From contig NZ_BCRT01000004.1 of the NCBI RefSeq assembly GCF_001552735.1, positions 62,001 through 126,000 on the forward strand: a DNA stretch of 64,000 nt, written 5' to 3'. A model generated the notes under the pieces. It saw nothing but the letters and a program-made list of their open reading frames with translations, ran no database searches and was not told the origin of the DNA. This document shows positions 44,994 through 53,974 of the stretch, piece after piece (position 1 is the stretch's first letter; every line of letters begins with the position of its first letter). The translations under genes were made by a program, and so were the position numbers. This stretch comes from Sanguibacter suarezii NBRC 16159 (GTDB taxonomy: Bacteria; Actinomycetota; Actinomycetes; Actinomycetales; Cellulomonadaceae).

Positions 44994-45343
44994 GCACCAC
45001 CGCCGCGACCGCCCCGGTCCACGTCACCGACGCGACCTTCGCCGCCGAGGTCCTCGAGTCCGACGTCCCCGTCCTCGTCGACTTCTGGGCCGAGTGGTGC
45101 GGACCGTGCCGCCAGATCGCCCCGATCCTCGACGAGATCGCCGGTGACTACGCCGGCCGGCTGAAGATCGCCAAGCTCGACACCGAGGAGAACCCGCAGA
45201 CCACCGCGGCCTACGGCGTCGTCTCGATCCCGCTGCTCAACGTCTACCACCGCGGTGAGCTCGTGCGGTCCATCCTCGGCGCCCGTCCCAAGCGGGCGCT
45301 CGTGGAGGAGATCGACTCGATCCTCGCTGGTCTCGACGCGTAG
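44990..45343 (+). CDS. trxA: Thioredoxin
   Basis: Thiol-disulfide carrier of 117 residues with the WCGPC active site (36-40) after PVLVDFWAE. The cis-Pro loop reads SIPLLNVY, where most thioredoxins have SIPTL. The Leu next to the cis-Pro is unusual and could shift partner choice. It starts within the trxB stop (GTGA), so the two are coupled. Confidence 0.97.
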   Translation: MSTTAATAPVHVTDATFAAEVLESDVPVLVDFWAEWCGPCRQIAPILDEIAGDYAGRLKIAKLDTEENPQTTAAYGVVSIPLLNVYHRGELVRSILGARPKRALVEEIDSILAGLDA

Positions 45344-45391
45344 GGACGGCCTTCACACTTTCCCCCGACACGTCGTGGGAGACTGAGTGCT

Positions 45392-46702
45392 GTGACTTCA
45401 CCGACACCACCCACGCCCGGAACTCGGCTCGACCCTTGGTTCGGTGCGTACGCGCAGCGAGCGCACAACATGCGGGCCTCCGAGGTCCGCGCGCTGTTCG
45501 CGGTGGTGAACCGGCCCGAGGTCGTCTCCCTGGCCGGTGGTATGCCCTACCTCGAGGGCCTGCCGCTGGACACCATCGCGGACACCATGCAGCGGGTCAT
45601 CGCGACCCAGGGCACCACAGCTCTGCAGTACGGCTCCGGCCAGGGGCACCAGGACCTGCGCGAGCAGATCCTGGACGTCATGCGGCTCGAGGGGATCGAC
45701 GCCCACCCCGACGACGTCGTGGTGACGACCGGCTCGCAGCAGGCGCTCGATCTCGTCACCCGGATCTTCATCGATCCCGGTGACGTGATCGTCGCCGAGG
45801 CCCCGAGCTACGTCGGTGCGCTGGGTGTCTTCCGCTCCTACCAGGCGGACATCGTCCACGTCCCGATCGACGAGGACGGCCTCATCCCTGAGGCTCTGGA
45901 CGAGACGCTCACGTCGTTGGCCGCCCAGGGCCGGCGCGTGAAGTTCCTCTACACCATCCCCAACTTCCACAACCCGGCCGGCGTCACGCTCAGCCTCGAG
46001 CGGCGTCCCCGGGTGCTGGAGATCGCCCGCCGGCACGGCGTCCTCGTGGTCGAGGACAACCCCTACGGGCTCCTCGGCTTCAGCTCCGACCCGCTGCCGG
46101 CCATGCGCAGCACCGACGACGAGGGCGTGCTGTACCTCGGTTCCTTCTCCAAGACCTTCGCCCCCGGCTTCCGGGTGGGCTGGGTGGTGGCGCCCCACGC
46201 GGTGCGCGAGAAGCTGGTCCTCGCCTCGGAGTCGGCCATCCTGTGCCCCTCCAACGCCTCGCAGCTGGCCATCTCCGCCTACCTGTCCACGAGCGACTGG
46301 AAGGGGCAGATCAAGTCCTTCCGCGAGCTGTACCGCGAGCGGCGTGACGCGATGGTCGGCGCTCTCGCCGAGCACCTCCCCGACGCCTCGTGGACCGTTC
46401 CCGACGGCGGGTTCTACACCTGGGTCAAGCTCCCCGCCGGGCTGGACTCGAAGTCCATGCTGCCGCGCGCAGTCACCGGACGGGTCGCCTACGTGCCCGG
46501 GACGGCGTTCTTCGCCGACGGCTCCGGAGCCGACCACATGCGCCTGTCGTACTGCTTCCCCACCCCGGACCGCATCCGCGAGGGTGTGCGGCGCCTTGCG
46601 GCCGTCGTCAACGCCGAGCGCGAGCTCGTCGAGATCTTCGGCACCTCCCCTGCCCCTGACGCCATGACCGACATCGAGACCCCTGGACCTGATCTCCTAT
46701 GA
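45392..46702 (+). CDS. PLP-dependent aminotransferase, class I (2-aminoadipate aminotransferase-like)
   Basis: Fold-type I aminotransferase of 436 residues, related to the catalytic part of MocR-type proteins but without the GntR DNA-binding domain. It shows LQYGSGQGHQDLREQI, VTTGSQQALDLVTRIF, YTIPNFHNPAGVTL and EDNPYGLL. The PLP Lys is in GSFSKTFAPGFRVGW. The end overlaps the next gene (ATGA), so it works with or is expressed with a Ddl-like ligase. Exact substrate unknown. Confidence 0.9.
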   Translation: MTSPTPPTPGTRLDPWFGAYAQRAHNMRASEVRALFAVVNRPEVVSLAGGMPYLEGLPLDTIADTMQRVIATQGTTALQYGSGQGHQDLREQILDVMRLEGIDAHPDDVVVTTGSQQALDLVTRIFIDPGDVIVAEAPSYVGALGVFRSYQADIVHVPIDEDGLIPEALDETLTSLAAQGRRVKFLYTIPNFHNPAGVTLSLERRPRVLEIARRHGVLVVEDNPYGLLGFSSDPLPAMRSTDDEGVLYLGSFSKTFAPGFRVGWVVAPHAVREKLVLASESAILCPSNASQLAISAYLSTSDWKGQIKSFRELYRERRDAMVGALAEHLPDASWTVPDGGFYTWVKLPAGLDSKSMLPRAVTGRVAYVPGTAFFADGSGADHMRLSYCFPTPDRIREGVRRLAAVVNAERELVEIFGTSPAPDAMTDIETPGPDLL

Positions 46703-47643
46703 CATACAGCCCTCGCGTCGTGGTCCTGGCCGGTGGCCTCTCCCACGAGCGTGACGTCTCGCTGCGCTCTGGACGCCGCGTCGCCGAGGCCCTGCGGCTG
46801 GCTCAGGTCGAGGTGACCGTGCACGACGTCGACGCCGACCTCATGCCCATGCTCGCCGAGGTCCAGCCCGACGTCGTCTGGCCCATCCTGCACGGTGCCA
46901 GCGGGGAGGACGGCTCGATCCGCGACGTCCTGGGCCTGCTCGGTATCAACTACGTGGGCACCGGGCCCCGCGCCTCCCGCGTCGCCTGGAGCAAGCCGGT
47001 GGCCAAGTCCGTCGTCGCGCGGTCGGGGATCTCCACCCCGGACTACGTGACGCTGCCGCAGAGCCTGTTCCGTGAGCTCGGAGCTCAGGCGGTGATGAAC
47101 GCCGTCGTGTCCAAGCTCGGGCTGCCGCTGGTGGTCAAGCCCTCCCGCGGCGGGTCAGCGCTGGGAGTCACCCTCGTCCAGACCCCCGCCGAGCTTCCGC
47201 ACGCCATGGTCACCTGCTTCGCCTACGGCGAGGTCGCGCTGCTCGAGCGCGCGGTGACCGGGATCGAGCTGGCGACGTCGGTCATCGAGACAGCGGACGG
47301 CTGCCAGGCGCTGCCCTCGGTGGAGATCGTCACCGAGGGACCCTACGACTACGACGCACGCTACAACCCCGGGCGCACGGAGTACTTCGCCCCCGCGCGC
47401 CTGAGCGACGAGCAGGCAGCGGCCGTGGCCCAGACCGCCATCGACGCGCACAAGGCGCTGGGACTGCGACACATCTCCCGGACGGACCTCATCCTCGAGG
47501 CAGACGGCACGATCCAGTTCCTCGAGGTGAACGTCGCCCCGGGCATGACCGAGACGTCGCTCTTCCCCCAGGCCGCCCTCGCCGGTGGCCACACGCTCCC
47601 CGAGCTCTACCGCTCCATCGTGGAGACCGCCGACACCCACTGA
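46699..47643 (+). CDS. D-alanine-D-alanine ligase-like ATP-grasp protein
   Basis: ATP-grasp ligase of 314 residues related to Ddl. The N-terminus LAGGLSHERDVSLRSGRR (Ddl: GGxSxERxVS), LHGASGEDGSIRDVLGLLGI, VKPSRGGSALGVTLV and the metal site LEVNVAPGMTETSLFPQAA are clear. Differences from true Ddl are HISRTDLI where GYSRVDF is expected and VNVAPG where VNTIPG is typical. It could make D-Ala-D-Ala or another dipeptide-like product. Coupled to the aminotransferase gene. Confidence 0.85.
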   Translation: MTYSPRVVVLAGGLSHERDVSLRSGRRVAEALRLAQVEVTVHDVDADLMPMLAEVQPDVVWPILHGASGEDGSIRDVLGLLGINYVGTGPRASRVAWSKPVAKSVVARSGISTPDYVTLPQSLFRELGAQAVMNAVVSKLGLPLVVKPSRGGSALGVTLVQTPAELPHAMVTCFAYGEVALLERAVTGIELATSVIETADGCQALPSVEIVTEGPYDYDARYNPGRTEYFAPARLSDEQAAAVAQTAIDAHKALGLRHISRTDLILEADGTIQFLEVNVAPGMTETSLFPQAALAGGHTLPELYRSIVETADTH

Positions 47644-47746
47644 GGGCGGCGGTCCGGGGTGGTCGGTCCGGGGTGGTCAGGCGACGCTGACCAGGCCTGC
47701 TGAGGCCCGGTAGGGCCTGCCAGGGTTGGCCGAGAGGCCACCGGAG

Positions 47747-47792
47747 ACGAGAGAAAGGGCACCCGCGCCGTAGCGGGTGCCCTTCTCTCGTT
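47747..47792. terminator. Bidirectional terminator between the Ddl-like gene and parB
   Basis: An approximately 18-bp stem (arms about 47748-47766 and 47773-47790, core GGGCACCCGC/GCGGGTGCCC) with one bulged A and a GCCGTA loop. It lies between the convergent genes and is followed by TT. Confidence 0.82.
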
Positions 47793-47823
47793 GATCGCCT
47801 GCAGCCTGGTCTGCTGCGCTCGG

Positions 47824-49188
47824 CTACTTCTTGAACAGACCCGGTTCTTCCGGTGCCATGACGTTGAGGATCCTGTTGAGGTCCTCCACAGAGGCGAACT
47901 CGACGGTCACCTTGCCCTTGGTCTTGCCGAGGTCGACCTTGACGCGGGTCTCGAAGCGGTCAGAGAGGCGCGTGGCCAGCTCCTCGATCGCCTGGATCCG
48001 AGCACCGGCCCGGGGGCGCGGAGCGGCCTTCTTCTCCTCGTCCAGTCCCCCGAGCGCGACTATTTCCTCGGTCGCCCGGACGGAGAGCCCTTCTGAGACG
48101 ATCCGCTGAGCCAGTCGCTCGATCTCGCTCCCGTCGGCCAGGCCGAGCAGGGCACGCGCGTGCCCGGCGGAGATGACGCCTGCGGCGACGCGGCGCTGGA
48201 CGAGCGGAGGCAGCTTGAGCAGACGCAGCGTGTTGGAGATCTGCGGACGCGATCGAGAGATCCGCGTGGCGAGCTCTTCATGGGTGCAGCCGAAGTCGTC
48301 GAGGAGCTGGCGGTATGCGGCAGCCTCCTCGAGGGGGTTGAGCGCAGACCGGTGGAGGTTCTCGAGCAGGGCGTCTCGCAGGAGGTCCCCGTCCTCGGTC
48401 TCCCGGATGATCGCGGGGATGGTGGACAGGCCGGCCTGCTGGGTCGCGCGCCAGCGCCGCTCCCCCATGATGAGCTCGTAGCCCTCAGTGTCCCGGGACG
48501 GGCGCACGACGATCGGCTGAAGCACGCCGATCTCCGTGATGGACCCGACGAGCTCAGCGAGGTCGTTCTCGTCGAAGACGGTCCGCGGCTGACGAGCGTT
48601 CGGGTGGATGCTCTCCACGGGGAGCTCGGCGAAGGTGGCACCGGGCACCGGGACCAGGTCGGAGGCTGGTTCCGCTCCGGTCGCCGCGAGGTAGGTTTCA
48701 CGTGAAACAGAGTCGATCCGGATGGTCCCGCGCTCACGCTGAGTGAGCGAGGGAATGCTGGTCCGCGTGCTGCCCGACTTCGACTCGGACTTCACCCGTG
48801 CCGCTGTGGCGGGGGCTGAGACACTCGCGGGTCCGTCGAGCCCGGCAATCGCTCCCCCGAGGCTGGCGGGCGCACTCCGCGCTGTCACCGCATCGCGCTC
48901 CGCGCCGCGCTCTGTCGCCCGGCCCTTCGTCGCGCCGCTTGCGGTGCTGTCCGTCGCCGAGTCGTCAGCGGTGCTGGCTGCTGCGTCTCCTGCGCCGTCC
49001 GTCTCGGGGTCCGCCGGGCCGCCCGTGGCCGGACGTGGCCGCCGGGCCGATTCCTGGATGGCGGCGCCGCTCACGACGGATGTCGCTGTGCGGTCAGGGA
49101 AGAACACGTCGACCGGACGTCCCCCTTCAGGGGATGTCGGAATGAGTGCTCCTAGTCCCCTGCCGAGCCCACGGCGCTTTTCGGTCAC
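47824..49188 (-). CDS. parB: Chromosome segregation protein ParB
   Basis: CTP-dependent DNA clamp that loads at parS and organises the origin. The 454 residues are longer than usual because of a low-complexity Ala/Thr/Asp/Arg linker (about 35-150) after [17 protein letters not shown]. The N-terminal CTPase domain has [18 protein letters not shown] and [13 protein letters not shown]. The helix-turn-helix domain and a C-terminal dimer domain ending EEPGLFKK follow. A perfect parS lies inside the gene and encodes SRET. The GTG follows AGAGGA. Confidence 0.96.
   Translation of the reverse strand: MTEKRRGLGRGLGALIPTSPEGGRPVDVFFPDRTATSVVSGAAIQESARRPRPATGGPADPETDGAGDAAASTADDSATDSTASGATKGRATERGAERDAVTARSAPASLGGAIAGLDGPASVSAPATAARVKSESKSGSTRTSIPSLTQRERGTIRIDSVSRETYLAATGAEPASDLVPVPGATFAELPVESIHPNARQPRTVFDENDLAELVGSITEIGVLQPIVVRPSRDTEGYELIMGERRWRATQQAGLSTIPAIIRETEDGDLLRDALLENLHRSALNPLEEAAAYRQLLDDFGCTHEELATRISRSRPQISNTLRLLKLPPLVQRRVAAGVISAGHARALLGLADGSEIERLAQRIVSEGLSVRATEEIVALGGLDEEKKAAPRPRAGARIQAIEELATRLSDRFETRVKVDLGKTKGKVTVEFASVEDLNRILNVMAPEEPGLFKK
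48695..48708. other. parS site 2 (perfect)
   Basis: GTTTCACGTGAAAC, a perfect 14-bp palindrome inside the parB coding region, at the end of its low-complexity linker. Confidence 0.93.
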
Positions 49189-49298
49189 AGCTTGTCCTCT
49201 CGGTACCTATCATCGCGACTAGGTTCGGTGGTGACCTGACATCCAGATCAACCCTGTCACAGCACAGTCATTGTGGCACCGACGGCCACGTCGTGAAG

Positions 49299-50318
49299 CT
49301 AAAGCGCGGCGGCGCGTTCGGTAATCTCTCTCGCTGCCTCGCGGTAGGCGAGAGCACCAGTCGAGTTCGGCTCATAGGAGATCACGGTCTGCCCATGGCT
49401 CGGCGCCTCGGAGACGCGCACGGAGCGCGGCACCGACGTCTTGAGCGTCTCTTTGCCGAAGTGCTCTCGTACCTCCGAGGCGACCTGCTGGGCCAGGTTG
49501 GTCCGTGCGTCGTACATCGTCAGCAGGATGGTCGAGACATGCAGGTCCGGGTTGAGGTGTGCCTGGATGAGCTGGATGGTCTTGAGCAGCTGGCTCAGGC
49601 CTTCCAGTGCGTAGTACTCGCACTGGATAGGGATGAGCACCTCCCGCCCGGTGACGAAGGCGTTGAGGGTGAGCAGGCCCAGGCTCGGGGGGCAGTCGAC
49701 CAGCACGTAGTCGATCTGCGGCAAACCCTGGCTCGTACGGTCGTCGAGGTAGACATCCAAGGCGCGGCGCAGTCGCGTTTCACGTGAAACCAAGGAGACG
49801 AGCTCGATCTCGGCGCCGGAGAGGTCGATCGTCGCCGGCACGCACAGGAGGTTCGGGAACTCCGGGCACCGCTGGATCGTGTCTGCCAAGGGCATGCCCT
49901 CGACCAGCACCTCGTAGACCGACGGGACACCGGACCGGTGGTCGATCCCCAAGGCGGTCGAGGCGTTCCCCTGCGGATCGTTGTCGATGACCAGCACGTT
50001 GAGGCCAGCCTGTGCGAGCGCCGCTGCCAGGTTGACGGTCGTGGTGGTCTTGCCTACGCCGCCCTTCTGGTTGGCGACGGTAATGATCCGGGTCTTCGCT
50101 GGCTTGCGGAACTGCTGGCCGTCCAGGGAGACCCGTCGCCGCGTGTCCAGCACGAGCTGCGCAGCGAGCGGCGTCGAGTCGTCCTCATCGGGGAGGCTGT
50201 CAAGGATGTCTCGCACGTGGTGGTCCCTCGTCGATGTTTCACGTGAATCAACTGCTGCACCTGCCGGAGCGCCGAGCGGCGCAGCAGCAGGAGTCCGAGG
50301 GTGTGTGTCGGGTGTCAT
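49299..50318 (-). CDS. parA: Chromosome segregation ATPase ParA
   Basis: Walker-type ATPase that moves ParB-parS complexes. The deviant Walker A QKGGVGKTT spans 84-92, followed by VLVIDNDPQGNAS (Walker A' Asp) and VLVDCPPSLGLLTLN (Walker B). Residues 1-75 are a polar extension. The 339 residues run from the ATG at 50318; a GTG at 50339 is also possible. A perfect parS and a one-mismatch parS lie inside the gene. It is 110 bases upstream of parB. The usual neighbour rsmG is about 3.7 kb away because of three inserted genes. Confidence 0.96.
   Translation of the reverse strand: MTPDTHPRTPAAAPLGAPAGAAVDSRETSTRDHHVRDILDSLPDEDDSTPLAAQLVLDTRRRVSLDGQQFRKPAKTRIITVANQKGGVGKTTTTVNLAAALAQAGLNVLVIDNDPQGNASTALGIDHRSGVPSVYEVLVEGMPLADTIQRCPEFPNLLCVPATIDLSGAEIELVSLVSRETRLRRALDVYLDDRTSQGLPQIDYVLVDCPPSLGLLTLNAFVTGREVLIPIQCEYYALEGLSQLLKTIQLIQAHLNPDLHVSTILLTMYDARTNLAQQVASEVREHFGKETLKTSVPRSVRVSEAPSHGQTVISYEPNSTGALAYREAAREITERAAAL
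49778..49791. other. parS site 3 (perfect)
   Basis: GTTTCACGTGAAAC inside parA, coding for part of VSRET. Confidence 0.93.
50236..50249. other. parS-like site 4
   Basis: GTTTCACGTGAATC, one mismatch, inside the 5' part of parA (encodes DSRET). Confidence 0.75.
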
Positions 50319-50466
50319 GGACACGCGATCGTCCTCCACTCTCTCTCAGGATCGGATGGGCCGGTCCCACCGCCACCTGGGCCGAGGGCACGCATGCCAC
50401 CATGAACATTACTGCGTCGCAGCCCTCTCTCCGCCCGCGAATCGCACCTGGGGATGAGGAAGTCCC

Positions 50467-50480
50467 GATTCACGTGAAAC
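50467..50480. other. parS-like site 5
   Basis: GATTCACGTGAAAC, one mismatch, in the gap upstream of parA. Confidence 0.75.
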
Positions 50481-50529
50481 ACGCACAGAGCTCGGTGGCA
50501 CAAGCCACGGTTCGCTGCCCCGGACATCG

Positions 50530-50543
50530 GTTCCACGTGAAAC
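50530..50543. other. parS-like site 6
   Basis: GTTCCACGTGAAAC, one mismatch, 63 bases from site 5, same gap. Confidence 0.78.
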
Positions 50544-50726
50544 ATGCGGCATTCAGGCATGCCGCGCCCGCACTGGAGAGGGGCACAGTTCACTGGCCCA
50601 TAACCATCGCACAGACGCCTTCGAGCCACTCACGTTCGCGTGCCGCAGCCAGCGATACTCGAGGGGCCTCCCCTCTCCCCTCCCCTGTTCGCTCCACCCT
50701 GCCGGGTCACGGACGCGCGGAGCAAC

Positions 50727-51929
50727 ATGCAAGGACTCACCATCTCAGCCACCCAGGCGCGACGTCGTCTCGCGCTCTTCTCCCTCTTCCTGGTCCCGGG
50801 CTTCGCCATCTCCTCCTGGGTCACCCGCACTCCCACGATCCGCGACCTTCTCGGAGCGTCGCCCTCGGAGATGGGTCTCGTTCTGCTCGGCCTGTCGGTC
50901 GGCTCCATGATCGGCATCCTGGCCTCCGGACCGGCCGTCGGCCGCTTCGGCGCCAAACCTGTCATGGTCGTCGGAACCCTCGGGGTGATCGCCAGCATGC
51001 CCACGATCGGTGCCGGCGCCGGTTCCGGGTCCGCTGCACTGACCACCATCGGGCTGTTCCTCTTCGGCCTCGGCATGGGAGGTGGAGAGATCGCGATGAA
51101 CGTCGAGGGCGCCGACGTCGAGACGGCGATCGAGCGCCCGGTTCTTACCGCCCTCCACGGGTTCTTCAGCCTGGGCACCGTCATCGGCGCCTCTCTCGGG
51201 ATCGTGTTCACGACGATCGAGGTGCCTGTGGTCTGGCATCTCAACGCCATCGGTGTGATCACCCTGGTCGTACTGATCATGGCGGCGAGGTGGATTCCTG
51301 CGGGGACGGGGCAGGTGGACCAGCAGGCCGTCGTCCGGCAGCACTCAACGGCGGGTGGCGCGCTCTGGAAGGACTCTCGGCTCCTGCTCATCGCCGCGAT
51401 CGTGTTGGCGATGGCCTTGGCCGAGGGCACCGCCGGGGACTGGCTTCCCCTCGTGATGGTGGACGGTCACGGCTTCGGCCCGGCGGCCGGCTCAGCCGTG
51501 TACGCGGTCTTCGCAGCGTCCATGACCATCGGCCGTTTCGCTGGAGGCAGCTTCATCTCTCGCTTCGGTCGCGCCCCGGTGCTTCGGGTCAGCATCATCG
51601 CCGGGGCCGTGGGGATGGCACTGGTGATCGTCATCGACAGCCAGTGGGTCGCCGCCGCGGCGGTGGTGCTCTGGGGCCTTGGCGCCTCGCTGGGCTTCCC
51701 CGTGGCCCTGTCGGCGGCCGGAGAGTCGGGGGTCGACTCTGCCCGTCGCGTCTCCCTCGCAGCAACGGTCGGCTATGTCGCCTTCCTCGTCGGACCGCCG
51801 GTCATCGGCTTTGTCGGCGAGCACCACGGACTGCGTGCGGCCCTCGTCCTCCCGCTGATCCTCGTCGCGGCCTCGGTCTTCATCACCTCTGCTGTGCGAG
51901 AACGAGCCGTCTCCTCGATCTCCACGTAG
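50727..51929 (+). CDS. Major facilitator superfamily transporter (YbjJ-like)
   Basis: Twelve-helix-type transporter of 400 residues. It starts with a hydrophobic helix (LALFSLFLVPGFAISSWV) followed by RTPTIRDLLGASPSEMGLVL, typical of the YbjJ-like subgroup. A motif-A-like GPAVGRFGAKPVMVVG follows helix 2. GGAG lies five bases before the ATG. It is the first of three genes inserted between parA and rsmG. A strong hairpin lies 105 bases after the stop. Substrate unknown. Confidence 0.88.
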   Translation: MQGLTISATQARRRLALFSLFLVPGFAISSWVTRTPTIRDLLGASPSEMGLVLLGLSVGSMIGILASGPAVGRFGAKPVMVVGTLGVIASMPTIGAGAGSGSAALTTIGLFLFGLGMGGGEIAMNVEGADVETAIERPVLTALHGFFSLGTVIGASLGIVFTTIEVPVVWHLNAIGVITLVVLIMAARWIPAGTGQVDQQAVVRQHSTAGGALWKDSRLLLIAAIVLAMALAEGTAGDWLPLVMVDGHGFGPAAGSAVYAVFAASMTIGRFAGGSFISRFGRAPVLRVSIIAGAVGMALVIVIDSQWVAAAAVVLWGLGASLGFPVALSAAGESGVDSARRVSLAATVGYVAFLVGPPVIGFVGEHHGLRAALVLPLILVAASVFITSAVRERAVSSIST

Positions 51930-52034
51930 CGGGAGGACTCGCCAGTCGGCAAAGACCCGGGACGCACACCCCGTCTCGGCACCGGACGGGCCGTCAGCCC
52001 GGGTCGATGGTGGCGCGCGAGCCCGGGCATGCGA

Positions 52035-52065
52035 AGGGGCGGCAGGCTCGATGCCTGCCGCCCCT
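52035..52065. terminator. Bidirectional terminator between MFS and cysteine hydrolase genes
   Basis: A perfect 13-bp stem AGGGGCGGCAGGC (52035-52047) with GCCTGCCGCCCCT (52053-52065) and a 5-base loop, between convergent genes. Confidence 0.82.
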
Positions 52066-52134
52066 CACGCGGACGGGAGGGTAGCCTCCGGCCCGGGAAC
52101 GTCCGGCGACTCCCCTCCCCCGCCGGTCGGCAGA

Positions 52135-52767
52135 TCAGACGACGAGCTGCGCTCCACGCACCGCGGACTCCACCAGGTTGTCCTTGCCCAGCGACGCCGA
52201 CGCCGTGACTGCTGTGGTCCAGGCCTCGGTGGTCGCCACTGCAGCAAGGTTGGAGTGGAAGATCGCCATGAGCGTGGTGTGCACCGTCTCCGCGGAGACC
52301 GATCCCGCGGCGTTCGCGATGTTGATCGCCCCGGTCGCATCCGAGAGCACCTCGGCGGCGAGGCCGTGGGTCTCGGCCCCGGCGACGGAGGCGAGGATGC
52401 AGTTGTTGGTCATGTAGCCGACGTACGTCATCGTGTCGATGCCGTTGTCCTTCGTCCACTCCAGCAGGCTCGTGCCGGCGAACACCGTGCCGAACTGCTT
52501 GGTGATGGATGTCCAGGACGACGTGCGGCGCTGCTCGATCTCGGGGTGGAGCTCGAACTGGGTGGTGGTGGGGTCGAAGACGGGTGCGCCCTCAGCAGTG
52601 ACGTGCTGGACGACGACGACGGGAATCCCGGCAGCGGTTGCGACGTCGATGGCCTCGATGATCTTGGCCAGGGAGTCAGTGCGCGGGGGGTACTGGATCT
52701 CCAGAGGCCCGTTGAAGTACTCCTGTTGGACGTCGACGAGGACAAGTGCGCGGCGAGGGTTGCTCAT
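52135..52767 (-). CDS. Isochorismatase-family cysteine hydrolase
   Basis: Hydrolase of 210 residues with the nicotinamidase/isochorismatase fold. The catalytic triad is visible as Asp in LVLVDVQQEYF, a Lys in the middle region (SITKQFGT) and Cys in YVGYMTNNCILASV, where the cis-peptide residue precedes NNC. AGGAGA precedes the ATG. It is divergent from the GlxA-type regulator, which probably controls it. The substrate, perhaps an amide or N-carbamoyl compound, is unknown. Confidence 0.88.
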   Translation of the reverse strand: MSNPRRALVLVDVQQEYFNGPLEIQYPPRTDSLAKIIEAIDVATAAGIPVVVVQHVTAEGAPVFDPTTTQFELHPEIEQRRTSSWTSITKQFGTVFAGTSLLEWTKDNGIDTMTYVGYMTNNCILASVAGAETHGLAAEVLSDATGAINIANAAGSVSAETVHTTLMAIFHSNLAAVATTEAWTTAVTASASLGKDNLVESAVRGAQLVV

Positions 52768-52936
52768 GAGGTCTCCTGTGTGGCGAGGTGGGCGATGGGG
52801 CGTGTGTGACGTGGCATGTGTGGCGCAGGACTGACGTGAGGACTGCGTCCACACTGCGATCCTCTCCCGCGCCGAGCGCGCGAACCATTGGCACAGATGC
52901 TGCCTTACGATGGGATCAGGCCAACGAGGAGGATCC

Positions 52937-53890
52937 GTGCGCATCGCCGTCTACGCCTTCGACGACATCTCGATGTTTCATCTCTCCGTCCCCCAGCTCG
53001 TCTTCGACGAGGTCACGCGGCACGGCCTCGCCGAGTGGACCACCGTGCTCTTCTCGGAGCGAGCCGGACGGGTCCGCACAGCGGAGGGCTACACGATCGC
53101 CGGCATCGACGGGCCCCAAGCCGCTCTGACCGCAGATGTCATCGTCGTCCCCTCCTGGGTGCCAGAAGGCCGCGAGCCCAGCCACGCCCTCCAACGGCTG
53201 CTCTCGCAGGCCCACGCGAGGGGCGCCACCATCGTCGGCCTGTGCCTGGGTGCCCTCGTCGTCGCCGCCGCCGGGCTGCTCGACGGGCGCCAGGCGGTCA
53301 CCCACTGGCACGCCGTGGACGAGCTGGCGGCCCGGAACCCCCGAGTCGAGGTCGACGGGTCAGCGCTCTACATCGACCACGGGGACGTCCTCACCTCCGC
53401 CGGCACCGCATCGGGGCTGGACGCCTGCCTCCATCTCGTCCGCACCCGCCTCGGCGCCGAGGCTGCCAACACGGTCGCCCGATCGCTCGTGGTGGCACCT
53501 CATCGCGAGGGCGGACAGTCTCAGTACATCGAGCGGCCGATCGCGCCGCATGCTGCGGCGGACCCGATCGCGACGGCCTGCCAGTGGGCGCTCGAACACC
53601 TCGACGAGGATCTCAGCGTCGAGCGGCTGTCCTCCGTGGCGCACATGAGCCGACGCTCGTTCGTGAGGAACTTCCGAGCCTCGACCGGCTCGGCGCCAGC
53701 CACCTGGGTCCGCTCACGGCGTCTCGACGAGGCACGCCGGCTCCTGGAGGCGACCGACCTGGCCATCGATCGGATCGCCACGCTCTGCGGCTTCGGCAGC
53801 GCGGTGACGCTCCGGCAGAACTTCGCAGCCTCGTTCGCCAGCACCCCGACGAGCTACCGCCGCCGGTTCGACGCTCGAGCGGGAGCCTGA
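52937..53890 (+). CDS. GlxA-family transcriptional regulator (DJ-1/PfpI plus AraC)
   Basis: Regulator of 317 residues. The DJ-1/PfpI-like domain (about 1-190) has GLCLGALVVAAAGLLDGRQ with Cys at the nucleophile elbow, then VTHWHAVDEL and SAGTASGLDACLHL. The AraC-type double helix-turn-helix (about 215-310) ends FGSAVTLRQNF ... STPTSYRRRF. The GTG follows GAGGAGG. It is divergent from the cysteine hydrolase with 169 bases between, its likely target. No operator is obvious. Confidence 0.9.
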   Translation: MRIAVYAFDDISMFHLSVPQLVFDEVTRHGLAEWTTVLFSERAGRVRTAEGYTIAGIDGPQAALTADVIVVPSWVPEGREPSHALQRLLSQAHARGATIVGLCLGALVVAAAGLLDGRQAVTHWHAVDELAARNPRVEVDGSALYIDHGDVLTSAGTASGLDACLHLVRTRLGAEAANTVARSLVVAPHREGGQSQYIERPIAPHAAADPIATACQWALEHLDEDLSVERLSSVAHMSRRSFVRNFRASTGSAPATWVRSRRLDEARRLLEATDLAIDRIATLCGFGSAVTLRQNFAASFASTPTSYRRRFDARAGA

Positions 53891-53904
53891 TCGCTCAGGG
53901 ACGT

Positions 53905-53918
53905 GTTCCACGTGAAAC
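53905..53918. other. parS-like site 7
   Basis: GTTCCACGTGAAAC, one mismatch, within TGTTCCACGTGAAACA, 12 bases before site 8. Confidence 0.8.
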
Positions 53919-53929
53919 ACTCGAGCGCT

Positions 53930-53943
53930 GTTTCACGTGAAAC
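53930..53943. other. parS site 8 (perfect 16-mer)
   Basis: TGTTTCACGTGAAACA (53929-53944), the full 16-bp consensus and the best site in the window, between the GlxA-type gene and rsmG. Confidence 0.96.
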
Positions 53944-53974
53944 AGCGCCCTGGGAACGGCTGCCCCCGGTCGTC

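Larger units (their letters stand above)
50319..50726. other. Gene-free stretch upstream of parA with two parS-like sites
   Basis: 408 bases between divergent parA and the MFS gene. No gene is supported. The parA promoter and two one-mismatch parS sites (50467-50480 and 50530-50543) lie here. The remainder shows no clear structure. Confidence 0.7.

Noticed and set aside
47644-47823. A tRNA or small RNA in the gap between the Ddl-like gene and parB
   Set aside because: The strong hairpin fits a bidirectional terminator; no cloverleaf or CCA end is visible.
50234-50629. Small open frames starting with FHVK or FHVE motifs near the parS sites
   Set aside because: The motif is simply the translation of CACGTGAAA-type parS DNA; the frames show no other coding evidence.
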